Position numbers and translations under genes: made by a program. Shown one piece after another: positions 11,519 to 21,499 of a stretch of 64,000 nt of DNA. The notes beneath the pieces are model-generated. The model did not search any database, had not been told where the DNA came from, and saw only the letters and a list, made by a program, of their open reading frames with translations. The DNA comes from Viridothelium virens. Lineage: Eukaryota; Ascomycota; Dothideomycetes; Trypetheliales; Trypetheliaceae. How positions within the stretch are numbered: the first letter of the stretch is position 1; every line of letters begins with the position of its first letter. The stretch is taken from NCBI GenBank assembly GCA_010094025.1, contig ML991786.1, positions 62,001 to 126,000 on the forward strand, in the 5' to 3' direction.

Positions 11519-12454
11519 TTATCTCCATTGGTCGTGATCCCACTGGGGGTCATCACTAAGTAAGCTTGGATGTTCGCGCACCCATTCATCAATTTCTCTG
11601 TTTCTTGCCAGCCATATGGTACCTTTGTCGCGCATCTCAACGAGGTACTTCAAGACACTCTCCATGGCATCCAGTCGCTCAGGTTGGTCTGTCAGAAAGG
11701 GATGGAAAAGCAGAGAAACATAACCTCTTCGCTCGATTGCGAGATCGACCTCCTTTTTGAAGCGCTCCACAAGCACAGTAGGAGACTGCGGTTCGGCCGG
11801 ATACTCCGCCTTCACCCGGCGTAGTTCAGCAAATGCGTCCATGTAGTAATAGGCGTCAACGGTAGCCCATTTGAATGGTAGAATGACCATAGAATGTTTA
11901 CCCGTTTCCGAAGGAATGATGGCAGCTTCGTTTGCCGCAGGACTGAGGTATCGTAGGCCGTACTCGGTGCACAGATTCAGTGTACGGCTTCCGTGGATTA
12001 GTCCACCTGGCGGGCGAAAGCCTCGATATCTCTCGACCCTGCCTGCGCCTTTGGCCCCTGCTCTTATAAATCCTCCGATCCCATCTTTACCGAAGCTTTT
12101 TTCGAAATTTTCCCTCTCCTCGCTTTCGTCCTCAAGTCTATTCCACGCCTCGTGTTGCCAGGCATGCCATCCAATTTCGTGCCCAGCACTTGCAATATGG
12201 TCAATGATGAAATCTCCATAAATTTGAAGATTCCATGATTCAATGAAATACGTGACCGAAATGTCATATTTCGCCAGAAGACCGAGCATCTGAGGCAATA
12301 CTTTGGTCACCGAATGGTGCGCGCCCACGGGCTGAGACTTGGGCCACAAGTCCCTATTCAGGTCTGCCGCCTCCCCCATGTTGTCCAAAGTCAGAGCAAC
12401 AGCTGCACGGGCGCCCTTGGGCCATGTCGATTTCGAGCTCTCGTGGGATGCCAT
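11519..12454 (-). CDS. NodB-type polysaccharide deacetylase (CE4)
   Basis: A single exon of 311 aa from an ATG at 12454. The NodB motifs can be read in order: LTLDNMGEA near residue 21-29, replacing the usual TFDDG; the metal pair in HEIGWH; RGFRPPGG; and LLFHPF near the C-terminus. The TxDNxGEA form of motif 1 is one I associate with a bacterial subgroup of CE4 deacetylases rather than with classic fungal chitin deacetylases. There is no signal peptide, so the enzyme may be cytosolic and act on a soluble N-acetylated or amide substrate; peptidoglycan or chito-oligomer deacetylation are options. It lies in a block with a GH25 lysozyme and a bacterial-style GH5 enzyme. Family call is secure; the substrate is unknown. 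Confidence 0.88.
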   Translation of the reverse strand: MASHESSKSTWPKGARAAVALTLDNMGEAADLNRDLWPKSQPVGAHHSVTKVLPQMLGLLAKYDISVTYFIESWNLQIYGDFIIDHIASAGHEIGWHAWQHEAWNRLEDESEERENFEKSFGKDGIGGFIRAGAKGAGRVERYRGFRPPGGLIHGSRTLNLCTEYGLRYLSPAANEAAIIPSETGKHSMVILPFKWATVDAYYYMDAFAELRRVKAEYPAEPQSPTVLVERFKKEVDLAIERRGYVSLLFHPFLTDQPERLDAMESVLKYLVEMRDKGTIWLARNREIDEWVREHPSLLSDDPQWDHDQWR

Positions 12455-13322
12455 TGTTTAGGAAGTTTGAAAGGGACCTTAACGGAGAGTGGTGTTGGCG
12501 TTTCCTCGGGGGTAACACGGGTGACGCACATCGAGCATACAAATCATAAAGGTACGATGAAGTATCCGAACTTACCTCTCGGTAGGAACCCTGTCGCTGC
12601 ATTCATTTTTAGTACCGTTTCCAAGAGAGCGTCTGATCATGAGAGCATTCGTCTCTAATAGGTGCGGCACGGGTGAAGGACAAAATGAGGCGCTCGGCAT
12701 TTGCTAGCCGTTGAACAAATGACCTCATTTCGGACTCGGCCCCGGTGACCTCATGGCCCTACTCCAGTGCCTCTCCCTCCATCGCGTCTCTTCTACATCT
12801 ACGCGTCGTTCACTTTTGGTATCACTGACCAAACTTAGAGCTGTCACTACTGACCAATGGTCGAACCTGATCTAATCGAGATAATACAATGACAAGTCGT
12901 CCCAAACCGAAAAGCTCCAAAGAAAGATATATCACCATCCAGCATGTATTACGGCGCTACTAATTTATACGAGAACGACACAATCGGATTGGAACCATGC
13001 CTTTCAGTTAGAAATGTTTTGGCTGGCTTTTACCATGCAGATCTGCAAAGCCCCAAGGCTACGCGTCAGAATAACTCCTACGACTGTATGACTGGTTGTA
13101 GTAACCACTAGCAATCTGAAGTTATCCCCGGCACCCTACCGGCGGTGCCAAACAGGCTACAGGAGCTTGGCTTCCGTTTATGCACCCAGGACATGAAACG
13201 TAGAGTATTCTCGGAGGCTTGAAGACGCTACATGCTCCATAAGTCAGATATATAGAAGGCAAAGTCTGGTCTCAAGGTCCAGCAAGTCAAGCATACGCAG
13301 CAAAAAGCTTTGACTCCAAAGC
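12455..13322. other. Intergenic
   Basis: The 868 bp form the upstream region of the deacetylase and the downstream region of the minus-strand F-box gene. CCTCGG occurs at 12504-12509, about 50 bp before the deacetylase ATG. No gene is seen. Confidence 0.5.
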
Positions 13323-14357
13323 TCAAATGAGTCCCCTTATATTTTCACTCGGCATCTCCCATCCATTCCAATAGTTCCAGCCCATGATTGCCCACCCGAG
13401 ATGGCGATCTCGTGCCCAGGACCATGAAATCTCCGAATCTCCAAAATGGAATAGCTTCTCTTTGTTCTGCGATACCATTTCCAGTGCGTCGGCGAGATCG
13501 CCCAAGGTCACCCCCGTGGCTGCGTCGCTTAGACCAATCTCACAGTCTCTCAGTTCCACACTTTGGTGGGAAGACACTACTGCAAGGGGGCCAAGGCGAT
13601 AGCATGCTGGGCGCGTCAGCAGCATTTTACGCCACGAATAATTTTTGCCTCGTCTCAGATATATCGGTACCTTACTAGGCAAAGCCCTCCTGAAGGCACG
13701 CGAAAGAAAATTCTCATTGGCAACATTGACTACATGTCGCCTACAATCAAGCAGTCTTGATAGACAGCCGTGCGGTATGTTATGCGCGAGCTGTCCACAA
13801 AGGAGGCACCTCAAGGCAAAGCATCCAATTTCGAACACCTTTACAACCAAAGGGTTGACTTGGACTGTTTGGTTCAGCTCGCGATAATCTTCCTGACGAC
13901 GATAAGTAGCCCCTGGTACGGGAGTCGGTCGTATATTCACGGTCTTCTCGTAGCGAGAACCTTCTTTCATCCACAAAAGATGCTGAAGTCCGGGAGACTC
14001 TTCGATGATCGCCTTCCAGAGACTACACACAGTCTGTACACGCAAAAGCTCAGGAATAGAAAGGAAACTCAAGATATGCTCCAACAACTCAGGTATTTCC
14101 AAGACATGCTGATCTTGGGAGCGGTAGAGGGAGACGTCTAGGCTGGCTCCTCCTGATACATCTCCCAGGCCCGAATCCTCGCTTTGAATGCTTTCAAAAT
14201 CAATGCAAAATTTCTCCTCGTTGATTTCTCCCGTAGTTCCTCCTTCGATTGCAGTATCTTCAGTCACGTATTCTTCGTGTTGTACAGTTTTCCAGAGTGG
14301 ACTGTACTCATCGAAGATTTTTGGCTTGCGCGAAGCCATTTTGGTGTCTGGATACAT
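13323..14357 (-). CDS. F-box domain protein
   Basis: A single exon of 344 aa from an ATG at 14357. An F-box occupies about residues 86-130: it opens LEIPELLEHILSFLSIPE and continues LLRVQTVCSLWKAIIEESP. The N-terminal 80 residues are acidic and probably disordered. The rest is a fungal-type domain of unknown fold with several Cys pairs (CFALRCLLC, CLSRLLDC) and a Trp-rich end. By family it should join Skp1 in an SCF ubiquitin ligase and bring in an unknown target. Such genes are highly expanded in filamentous fungi. No targeting signal is visible. Confidence 0.85.
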   Translation of the reverse strand: MYPDTKMASRKPKIFDEYSPLWKTVQHEEYVTEDTAIEGGTTGEINEEKFCIDFESIQSEDSGLGDVSGGASLDVSLYRSQDQHVLEIPELLEHILSFLSIPELLRVQTVCSLWKAIIEESPGLQHLLWMKEGSRYEKTVNIRPTPVPGATYRRQEDYRELNQTVQVNPLVVKVFEIGCFALRCLLCGQLAHNIPHGCLSRLLDCRRHVVNVANENFLSRAFRRALPSKVPIYLRRGKNYSWRKMLLTRPACYRLGPLAVVSSHQSVELRDCEIGLSDAATGVTLGDLADALEMVSQNKEKLFHFGDSEISWSWARDRHLGWAIMGWNYWNGWEMPSENIRGLI

Positions 14358-16681
14358 TGAAGAGTCTCCGTGTTGGGGTGATTGACAGCTCTGAAGAAGT
14401 GGTAATAAATATTCGTATATCTGACAATATTCAAGGATGGTAGATTCTACACCTTTTATACCTCAGCTGATCAACGTCCTCAAATCGAAAGAAGTCAGGA
14501 AGAAAAGGCTTACCTAGGATCCAGTCCTCACCGTTGCAGCCCACATCTGCAAGCTGACCCTATGAGCTCCCTGGATCAATGGATTTAATTTGTTTTCTGG
14601 CAGATACGTATTCGTGTCCAAACACTGCTATTATCCTTCAGTTGCGCACGGTTGCTAGTGGCGCTTGAGTTGATTAAGCGTGCAGAAAAATTCTAGACGA
14701 CTGATGTGTGGTACAACTATATCCTTGGTAACATTGAAATGCTACCTGTATATACAGTTCCGGAAATGCGGGATTAGGTATTAAATCGGTATGGGAATTC
14801 ACAGGGTGATCCAACCACGAGACATAATTCGGAGGTAGGGTAATAACTTGAAGACTTTTAAGCAGAATTTTCTACAAGACCTGACAGCAAATAAACTATA
14901 TCAGCGAAACTGGGGAACTGAACCGTGGCTACTGGACTGGTGCTGAATGTAGAATCAGAGTCACTGTACTGCATAAGAAAGAAAGGTTTTGAAAGCCTAC
15001 TCACGTATTGATACGATCGATTCCAGTCATCTGGAAATCTCTCTGTATACTACCGACCGACAAAATAAAAAAACGATTTCGCAAGCATGCTTCACCGATT
15101 GGGCCATGCCTTCTTCAAGGACTCTATCGGATTGGAAAACTATACGAATGTCCTTGCTAAAAGGCGAAGTCATAAGATTAAAGGCAATGCAATGGGCCTG
15201 CCTAGAATCGTAGCTGGACTGTTGAGAGGACCTTGATGGTACAGAATGGTCGGTATTCCCCCTTCCCCAATGTTGTCATCCATTCCGTAATGGTCCCGGA
15301 GATCCTTATTTCAAATGCGCCTCACTAGGTACCTCAAGGTCACAGCAGGCTCAAAATTTTAGTCCCTACCCTTGGTATACGTAAATATAGCACTGGGCCA
15401 TCTGTACGGATCTTACCCCTGTCCTCAGCTATATCGTATGGCATTCCTGCCTTGCTCTTCTATCTCTTCTCTGCCTCCCTCTTCCCCATCGTTTTCTTGC
15501 CCAAAGTTGGCCCACGAACACGCATAGGCTAGGTATAGATGTCTGAGCCAATCCTTATTGCCTCTGGGTAACGTATAACTAGAATCTAAAGTAGAACGCC
15601 AAAGGAGAGCGAGGAGAAGGTAAGATTCGAAAGGATCCAGGGTACTCGAAGCGTCCCCTGGAGGACCTAAGTCTTAGGTACCACCATACCATTTGCAGGT
15701 ACTCAGTGACGACTCGACGCTCTCACTCAATATGACATAGAACCACGATATCTTACCTGTAATTAGAGAAAAGAAAAGAGTGTTGACGCAAGCGGTAGCG
15801 AGAGATAAACCCCGAAGTATCTGTCCATATGAGCTACCTTTACAAGCTTGCGTTGGGACTGTAATGCAGTGTGTGTGAGGTGAGGTGAAGTGAAGCAAAG
15901 TGGACTGTAAATAGCTAAGTACGGAAAGCAGATAATTTGACCACCAATAATAGTATGCATAAAGTAATAACCACCCGTGGAACGTAGCTCCATCCAAGTC
16001 CTCAGAGGCAACTTCCGTCTAATAATCTGAAGCAGCTTCTCGTCTGCCCCGAGCTCCCTGGATATAGCTCCCTCTATACCTATCCCGACATTGACAACCA
16101 CCACTATAATCTTAATTACGTGCACCAGTAACTGACTGAAGATGTCGCTATCTGTGGAGGTCTAGCACTCCCTGCTGAAGAAAAGCTCTCTAGTCAGTGG
16201 GCTCGAAGACAGAGCTATATTGATAAGCTGGAAGTTTGAGCCGGACTGGCTGATCATGAACATCTTCTACACCAACTCGGGAAGCGGGAGAAAGTGCCTA
16301 CTCTCCTAAATAGAAGGGTTGGTTGCAGTTGAGTAGCGCTTTATGGTTTGATTGCACGTGAAATGTCTCAGGCATGACAGAAAATAGTCATAGCCAATGC
16401 TTCATCTTATCTTGACCATCGAAACAAGACATGGAGGAGCCACGCAGGCTCTGGGACCCTTGGCATCTAACCGAAGTTTGGAACTTCTGGTAGAATGACA
16501 AGAAATCAGATGTCAACGCCGCAGCCGGTCGTGACAGGAAGAGGTGCTCTTCAATTGAGAAGCTAATAAATGAACCCAGTTTTCATTAGATCCTTGTATT
16601 GAGTAAATCTAAGCTATCGAATTGCTTTATAAAGAGATCACCTAGCTCCTCTGTGTAGTGAGATAAAGTGGCAGGCTGTCT
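14358..16681. other. Long intergenic region, nothing recognised
   Basis: About 2.3 kb between the F-box gene start and the end of the E2-like gene. Frames up to 120 codons occur on the minus strand (15674-16125) but look like chance, being rich in Tyr, Ser and Leu with no domain. No terminal repeats or tRNA were found by eye. It could contain an unrecognised ncRNA or relic repeat. Confidence 0.45.
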
Positions 16682-18781
16682 TCAGCACACAACTCCTAGT
16701 ACGCCGAGACCTTCTTTCAAAGGTTCTTTCTCATTATCATCGACCCCCCACTCTTGAACCTTTGCCCAAATCTCAGTCCCACTGATCTGAAAATGTTGCA
16801 TCACCACGTCACTCCACACGCTCTCCTCTCCAATCCCCTTCAACCACCCTCCCATCGCATGCTGGGTGGTCCATCCTTGGACACTCTTATTATATTCTTT
16901 GGACTTTTTAGTTCCCGTGCTCCCTTCCCGTCCCGGCTCATTGCACCACGGCTCCTCACAGAAGATCATCGCCTGGATTGACAGCAACACCTGCAGAATC
17001 GTGCTGCTCCCCGGCTGCCACGGCTCCCCGGACCATGTTCCCAGCAGGCTCAGACACACCTTCCCGCTCTCGTAGAGATTCGGGTTGAAGCGGACTTTGC
17101 CGCCGGCTGTCGTCCTAAACTGCATCAGAGGCGGCTCGTTGGGGAAGTTGGCGCCACAGAGGAGGTCAAATTCGAAGAGGCCGTTTTCGTAGGGTGTCCC
17201 CCGCGGACCGATGATGAGGATTTTCATGACGTCGAGGCGAGCGCTGCCGTGGCGGACGAAGATGCCGGGTGGGAGGCTGGTGGAGAGGCGGGCGAGTTCG
17301 AGAGTGAGAGCTTTCATGCGGCCGAGTGGGGGGTTGGTAATTCTAGCGGCGTCTTTGGCGAAGTGGAAGAAGGGTAGGATGCCTTCATCAGGGAGCTCGA
17401 GCATTGCGAGGGCTCGCTGCCAGGAGTCTTTCGCTGCGAGGGGAGAAGAATTGGGGCCGTCGTTTGTTGAGGAGGAGCGGTCTGAATTAGCGAGAAGGAA
17501 GTCATTCAGATCTGAGACAGAACGACATAAGGCTAGCATGTCTTGGGAATCTTTGGCTCTGAAACTATCAGGATTGGCGTTATTCCGCTCAAGCATGAGT
17601 TTGCTTTGATGACCGAAGCTGGCTAGACATGTAGCTATCGATTGATTCGTCTCCCGGATCTTGTTCTTCCCTTTGGTACTGCTAGATTTGGCAAAGGAAA
17701 TCTGAAGAAGGTCCGTCTCATGTTGTGATTCTGGCCGCTCTTCATGTATTGTAGTCCTGGCAGTGCTTGGGTGACTTCCCAGCTGGTTCACGAATTTCAG
17801 GGTACTTTGATACAGAGAAAGTCGTTGCGTTGCATCTTCCAACGAATCATTTCGCAATAACTCTGCAGCCTTGTTCAGAAGCTTACTGTGGATCAATATC
17901 GATCTCAGAGCAGTCGGAGGGTCCAGGTCGAATGTTGTGGGGGTTTCACATGTTAGAGAGGGCAACAGAGCTGTCAAGCATGACATGATGCGTTCGATTA
18001 AGTCGTCCTCAGGATCAGGCGGAGGTTTGATACCATGTTTCTTTGATGGTCTGGGGACACAACCTCCTCCATACCCGATGCCGCTCGATGGCAAACCAAG
18101 AGATATTAGATTCGAGGAGCCACCCCCTATACGGCGATCAAGGATTGTTTGTCTACGATCGTAACCACACAATAGAGCCCAGATAAGGTAGAGACGGCCA
18201 CGATCACAGCACCATATCATTTCGCGAGCGCCTGCGGCCTCGGTTCTATTCTTCTTGGCGAAGCACCTCGATCCGCATCCCATGCAAGTGGCAGCGAAAC
18301 AGAGCTTTCGCGGACAGCTTATGGCTGAGTTCACCTCTTCAAACTGACTCTGCAAAAACCCACCCGTCATAAATTGCTGAAAAGAATTCTGCGCTTGCTC
18401 TGTTCCACTGAGCCACTGCTTGAAGGCAATGCAGACATCTTTTTCTTCATGCAGGAGCTTCTTCCGGCATGCTGAGCAAGTAATGTTCCGAATACTCTGT
18501 CCCAAGGTGAGAATGGGTGACGTATCTTGCGAATCATAGTCCTCGGCCCCTGGCGGGATACTTTCATGACCGTTGTTAGGTACTTCTTGGTCATACTGCG
18601 CCTGCAGTTCCCTTGCCAAACGCTCATCCTCGGCCGTAAGATCAAAAATGGTTGCTGAGTCGGCTTTCTGTTTTCGTTGAGTGATGGTCCCTTCCTCTTG
18701 AGGAGTTATTTGCCTCGATCGCTTCGCAGCTGGCTCATCCCCATCGTGTGTCAGGTCGATCACCTCCTTACGCTTCGCCAT
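16682..18781 (-). CDS. Large UBC (E2) domain protein with SUMO-interacting-type motifs
   Basis: A single exon of 699 aa from the ATG at 18781; the frame stays open to a TTG at 18844 and upstream exons are possible. Residues 7-11 read VIDLT followed by acidic HDGDE, a textbook SUMO-interacting motif. A second, IFDLTAED, follows near 47. A Cys-rich middle (CSACRKKLL, CMGCGSRCF, WCCDRGR) may bind zinc. The C-terminal 200 residues form a UBC fold: PPGIFVRHG, FPNEPPLMQF, then NPNLYESGKVCLSLLGTW with the likely catalytic Cys at about 576, followed by a long class-III-type tail. This core resembles the E2 domain of BIRC6, UBE2O and UBE2Z relatives. It probably conjugates ubiquitin, perhaps to sumoylated targets in the nucleus; a basic KR-rich start supports that location. 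Role beyond E2 is inference. Confidence 0.85.
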   Translation of the reverse strand: MAKRKEVIDLTHDGDEPAAKRSRQITPQEEGTITQRKQKADSATIFDLTAEDERLARELQAQYDQEVPNNGHESIPPGAEDYDSQDTSPILTLGQSIRNITCSACRKKLLHEEKDVCIAFKQWLSGTEQAQNSFQQFMTGGFLQSQFEEVNSAISCPRKLCFAATCMGCGSRCFAKKNRTEAAGAREMIWCCDRGRLYLIWALLCGYDRRQTILDRRIGGGSSNLISLGLPSSGIGYGGGCVPRPSKKHGIKPPPDPEDDLIERIMSCLTALLPSLTCETPTTFDLDPPTALRSILIHSKLLNKAAELLRNDSLEDATQRLSLYQSTLKFVNQLGSHPSTARTTIHEERPESQHETDLLQISFAKSSSTKGKNKIRETNQSIATCLASFGHQSKLMLERNNANPDSFRAKDSQDMLALCRSVSDLNDFLLANSDRSSSTNDGPNSSPLAAKDSWQRALAMLELPDEGILPFFHFAKDAARITNPPLGRMKALTLELARLSTSLPPGIFVRHGSARLDVMKILIIGPRGTPYENGLFEFDLLCGANFPNEPPLMQFRTTAGGKVRFNPNLYESGKVCLSLLGTWSGEPWQPGSSTILQVLLSIQAMIFCEEPWCNEPGREGSTGTKKSKEYNKSVQGWTTQHAMGGWLKGIGEESVWSDVVMQHFQISGTEIWAKVQEWGVDDNEKEPLKEGLGVLGVVC

Positions 18782-19801
18782 TCTTTTGCTGAAGAATGCT
18801 CGAAAGCGCTTCGCAGGACTACAAAATGGACAATCAGATGGCAAATCGTCGCATACTTTGAAGCACGCGTTGAAAGACTGTAGAATAACGTGACGAGACG
18901 GGGATTATAGAAAGGTGAGGCGTAGGTTTGAATTGTCCCGCTGACTGATCTACCCCGTATGATGGTGGTCATCTCACGTGGTCAGCCCTGAACGAGATGG
19001 AGCTGCAAGCTCATGTAGACTTTTCACGAAAATGTCACATGTAACAGCAGTGAAGACATTTGCGCAGTGAGGATTACCATGACCATTTATTGCAGGCACG
19101 GTGTACGATATGATTGCCATAACTGCAGTATGATCCGGCAGGCACAATCAACGATATAGAGTGAGGGAACTTACTTTTTCCAGCCTTGTTTTGCTGATTG
19201 GCAGAGAGCACCGGTGCGAGACATGGGAGACAAACGCGTCAACTTGATGGATGTTTGGGTGCATTTGCCGTTCGGAGATACTTCCGTGCAGCTTGAGAGA
19301 AATTGGTGAGAGATGATGAATGCAGTTGCGGGGTTCTTTCCATCTTCATAAGCGAGTTGGACTCCGACTGAGGAGTTCCGTGGTTCGATCTTCGTTGGAA
19401 CCTGGTGAGGCTGCACCTTGGGCAACTGCACACCTTAGGCAGGGACTGGCAGGGATTCACTTTGCCCGACCATGCCGGAAGCGCGCAATCCCGTGACCGC
19501 GTGTGATCTCCACTATTCCTTTTTCCTTTTTCCTCTTTTGTCCCTTTTTTAATGGAGAGAAGTCAATTCAGTAGCAGCACGAGTGGAATGATGTTGTGCA
19601 TTGTATATCATTGATTCATTTACATGGTTGGTATCATCACCTTATCATCATCCACTTTAATCATCAATCCATCACAGGCGCCAGGAACGCACGATCAGTC
19701 CAATCAAGTGAACTCTCGATACCAATGAACCTCGCGTCACACAATAAAGTAGCAAGCCGATACTACGCTTTCCGCCATCTCCCAAATCCAGCATCGTTCA
19801 T
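18782..19801. other. Intergenic, with an unresolved spliced frame
   Basis: About 1 kb between the E2-like gene and the MFS gene. A minus-strand frame at 19431-19171 has no ATG but ends exactly at a strong donor (gtaagt). It could join in frame to an acceptor just before the E2 gene's ATG at 18781, making the E2 protein longer. An upstream start codon is missing, so I did not extend the gene. Confidence 0.35.
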
Positions 19802-21499
19802 TTAGACAGCCTCACTCTTGGCAGTCTCTGCAACAGTCTCAAACCCCTCAACCTGCGTCTGCCCCTTCACCATACCCATTTCATGCGCAAAAGTATCATG
19901 TGGACGCCATCTGCTCGATGTAGCAGGAGTCGTCTCCTCCAGCATCTTGTCAACCTGTTCGAGAGATAGACCCTTGGTTTCGGGAACCATCAAAAAGGCG
20001 AAGAGTGCGCACAAGCAACAAGTTGAACCCCAGACAAAGAAGACTTTGCTGCCAAGATTGCCACTATCCTTATCAACCATGTAAGGGGTGATGACACCGA
20101 TGATACTATGGCGGATGGTCAGCGGACACTCCAACGAAATAAGAGAAGGAGAGGAGACTCACCAATTCCAGAACCAATTGCTAGCGGTCCCAAGAGCAAC
20201 ACCCTTGGCACGGATCGGGAGAGGGAAGACTTCACCAATCAAAACCCACGCTCCAGGACCCCATGTGCTCGCAAAGAAGAAAATGTAGAAACAGACAAAG
20301 ACGATGAGGCAGACGTTTGCTGCTTTCGACCCGGCATCCGCTGTGCCCACGATTGCAACGACAAACTCGCACACAACCATCGCCATCGCACCGTAGATAA
20401 GCAGGGGGCGACGTCCGAATCTTTCGATGGCCCAAAAGGATAGCGGAGTTGAAGCGACGTTGACTACATTGGTAATAACACTGATGATGAACGCGTTGCT
20501 AAGACCCGCATTCTGGAAGAAGGTTGTGCCATAGTACTGCAGAGAGAACAATTAGCCAAGACCATCAAAGTGAGTAATCTAACTTACGAAGATGAAGTTC
20601 ACACCCGTCCATTGTTGTCCCGTTTGCACTGAAATTGCCAGAAGCGATCGTCGAAGGTTTCCAGAGGCCTTCCAGCCACCTTTGAAGCAGGGTCCCCAGC
20701 CTGGTTGTACAACACGTAGTTCATATTCGCGGTTGGCAATAAGCTCGGTGAGCTCCTCCTGAATGAAGGCAGAGTCGGGTGCCTGAGATCGTAGACGCTG
20801 GAGGGACCTAACCGCATCGTCGTGGCGGTTCTTCATCACGTACCAACGCGGAGACTCGGGGAGGAAGATAATGCCACCGCCAAGGATTAAGCCCCAGATG
20901 AATTGGATTGCAATAGGAATCCGGTAGCTGCCTGAGTCGGTATAGTGTTGAGTGCCGTAGGTGACACAAGATGCAAGAAGCAGACCAATTGTAACAGAAA
21001 ATTGATAGCCGGACACAATGGCTCCTCGAACAGCCTTGGGAGCGATCTCGGACATATACAGGATGATATTGGTCGAGACGACACCGACTCCGAGACCGGC
21101 AATGATACGGCCGGCGACGAGAAGACCGACATTAGTTGAGGCAGTTTGCAAGACAACGCCTACCATGTAGAAGAGACATCCAAGGATGACAGTAAGGCGG
21201 CGTCCAATGTAGTCTGAGATTTCTCCGCCAAGGAGGGAGCCGAAGAAGGTTCCAGCAGAGAGGATTGACACGATCAGAGACTTGTCAGGCGTTGAGTAGA
21301 GATACCCACTGGGATCCACGGACAGGGGCACGGGTCTACCAAACTGGCGCTTGAAGTATGACATTGCCAGAACACCAGAGATGTATCCAGAGTCATAGCC
21401 AAAGAGTATGCCGCCGAAAGCAGCAAAGGCACACATGAGATACGCCTTTGCTGTAATAGGGGCCTCCTTAGTAGTGACGGCCATCGTTTCGGACGCCAT
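19802..21499 (-). CDS. MFS hexose/quinate-type transporter
   Basis: Three exons, 21499-20588, 20536-20163 and 20105-19802, with 51- and 57-bp introns, encode 529 aa. The frame is open to a TTG at 21529; the first ATG is at 21499. Joins give VNFIFYYGTTFF and NWFWNCIIG, both standard in sugar porters. Motifs: GYDSGYISG in helix 1, DYIGRRL, PESPRWYV, ERFGRRPLL and PETKGLSLEQVDKML. The QQWTGVNF segment of helix 7 belongs to the hexose/quinate permease type. Twelve membrane helices are expected in the plasma membrane, moving sugar with protons or by facilitated diffusion. The cytosolic tail of about 60 residues ends without a known motif. Substrate is not readable from sequence. Confidence 0.92.

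Noticed and set aside
15674-16125. Overlapping minus-strand frames of 107 and 120 codons
   Set aside because: Tyr/Leu/Ser-rich, no domain, no splice context that improves them.
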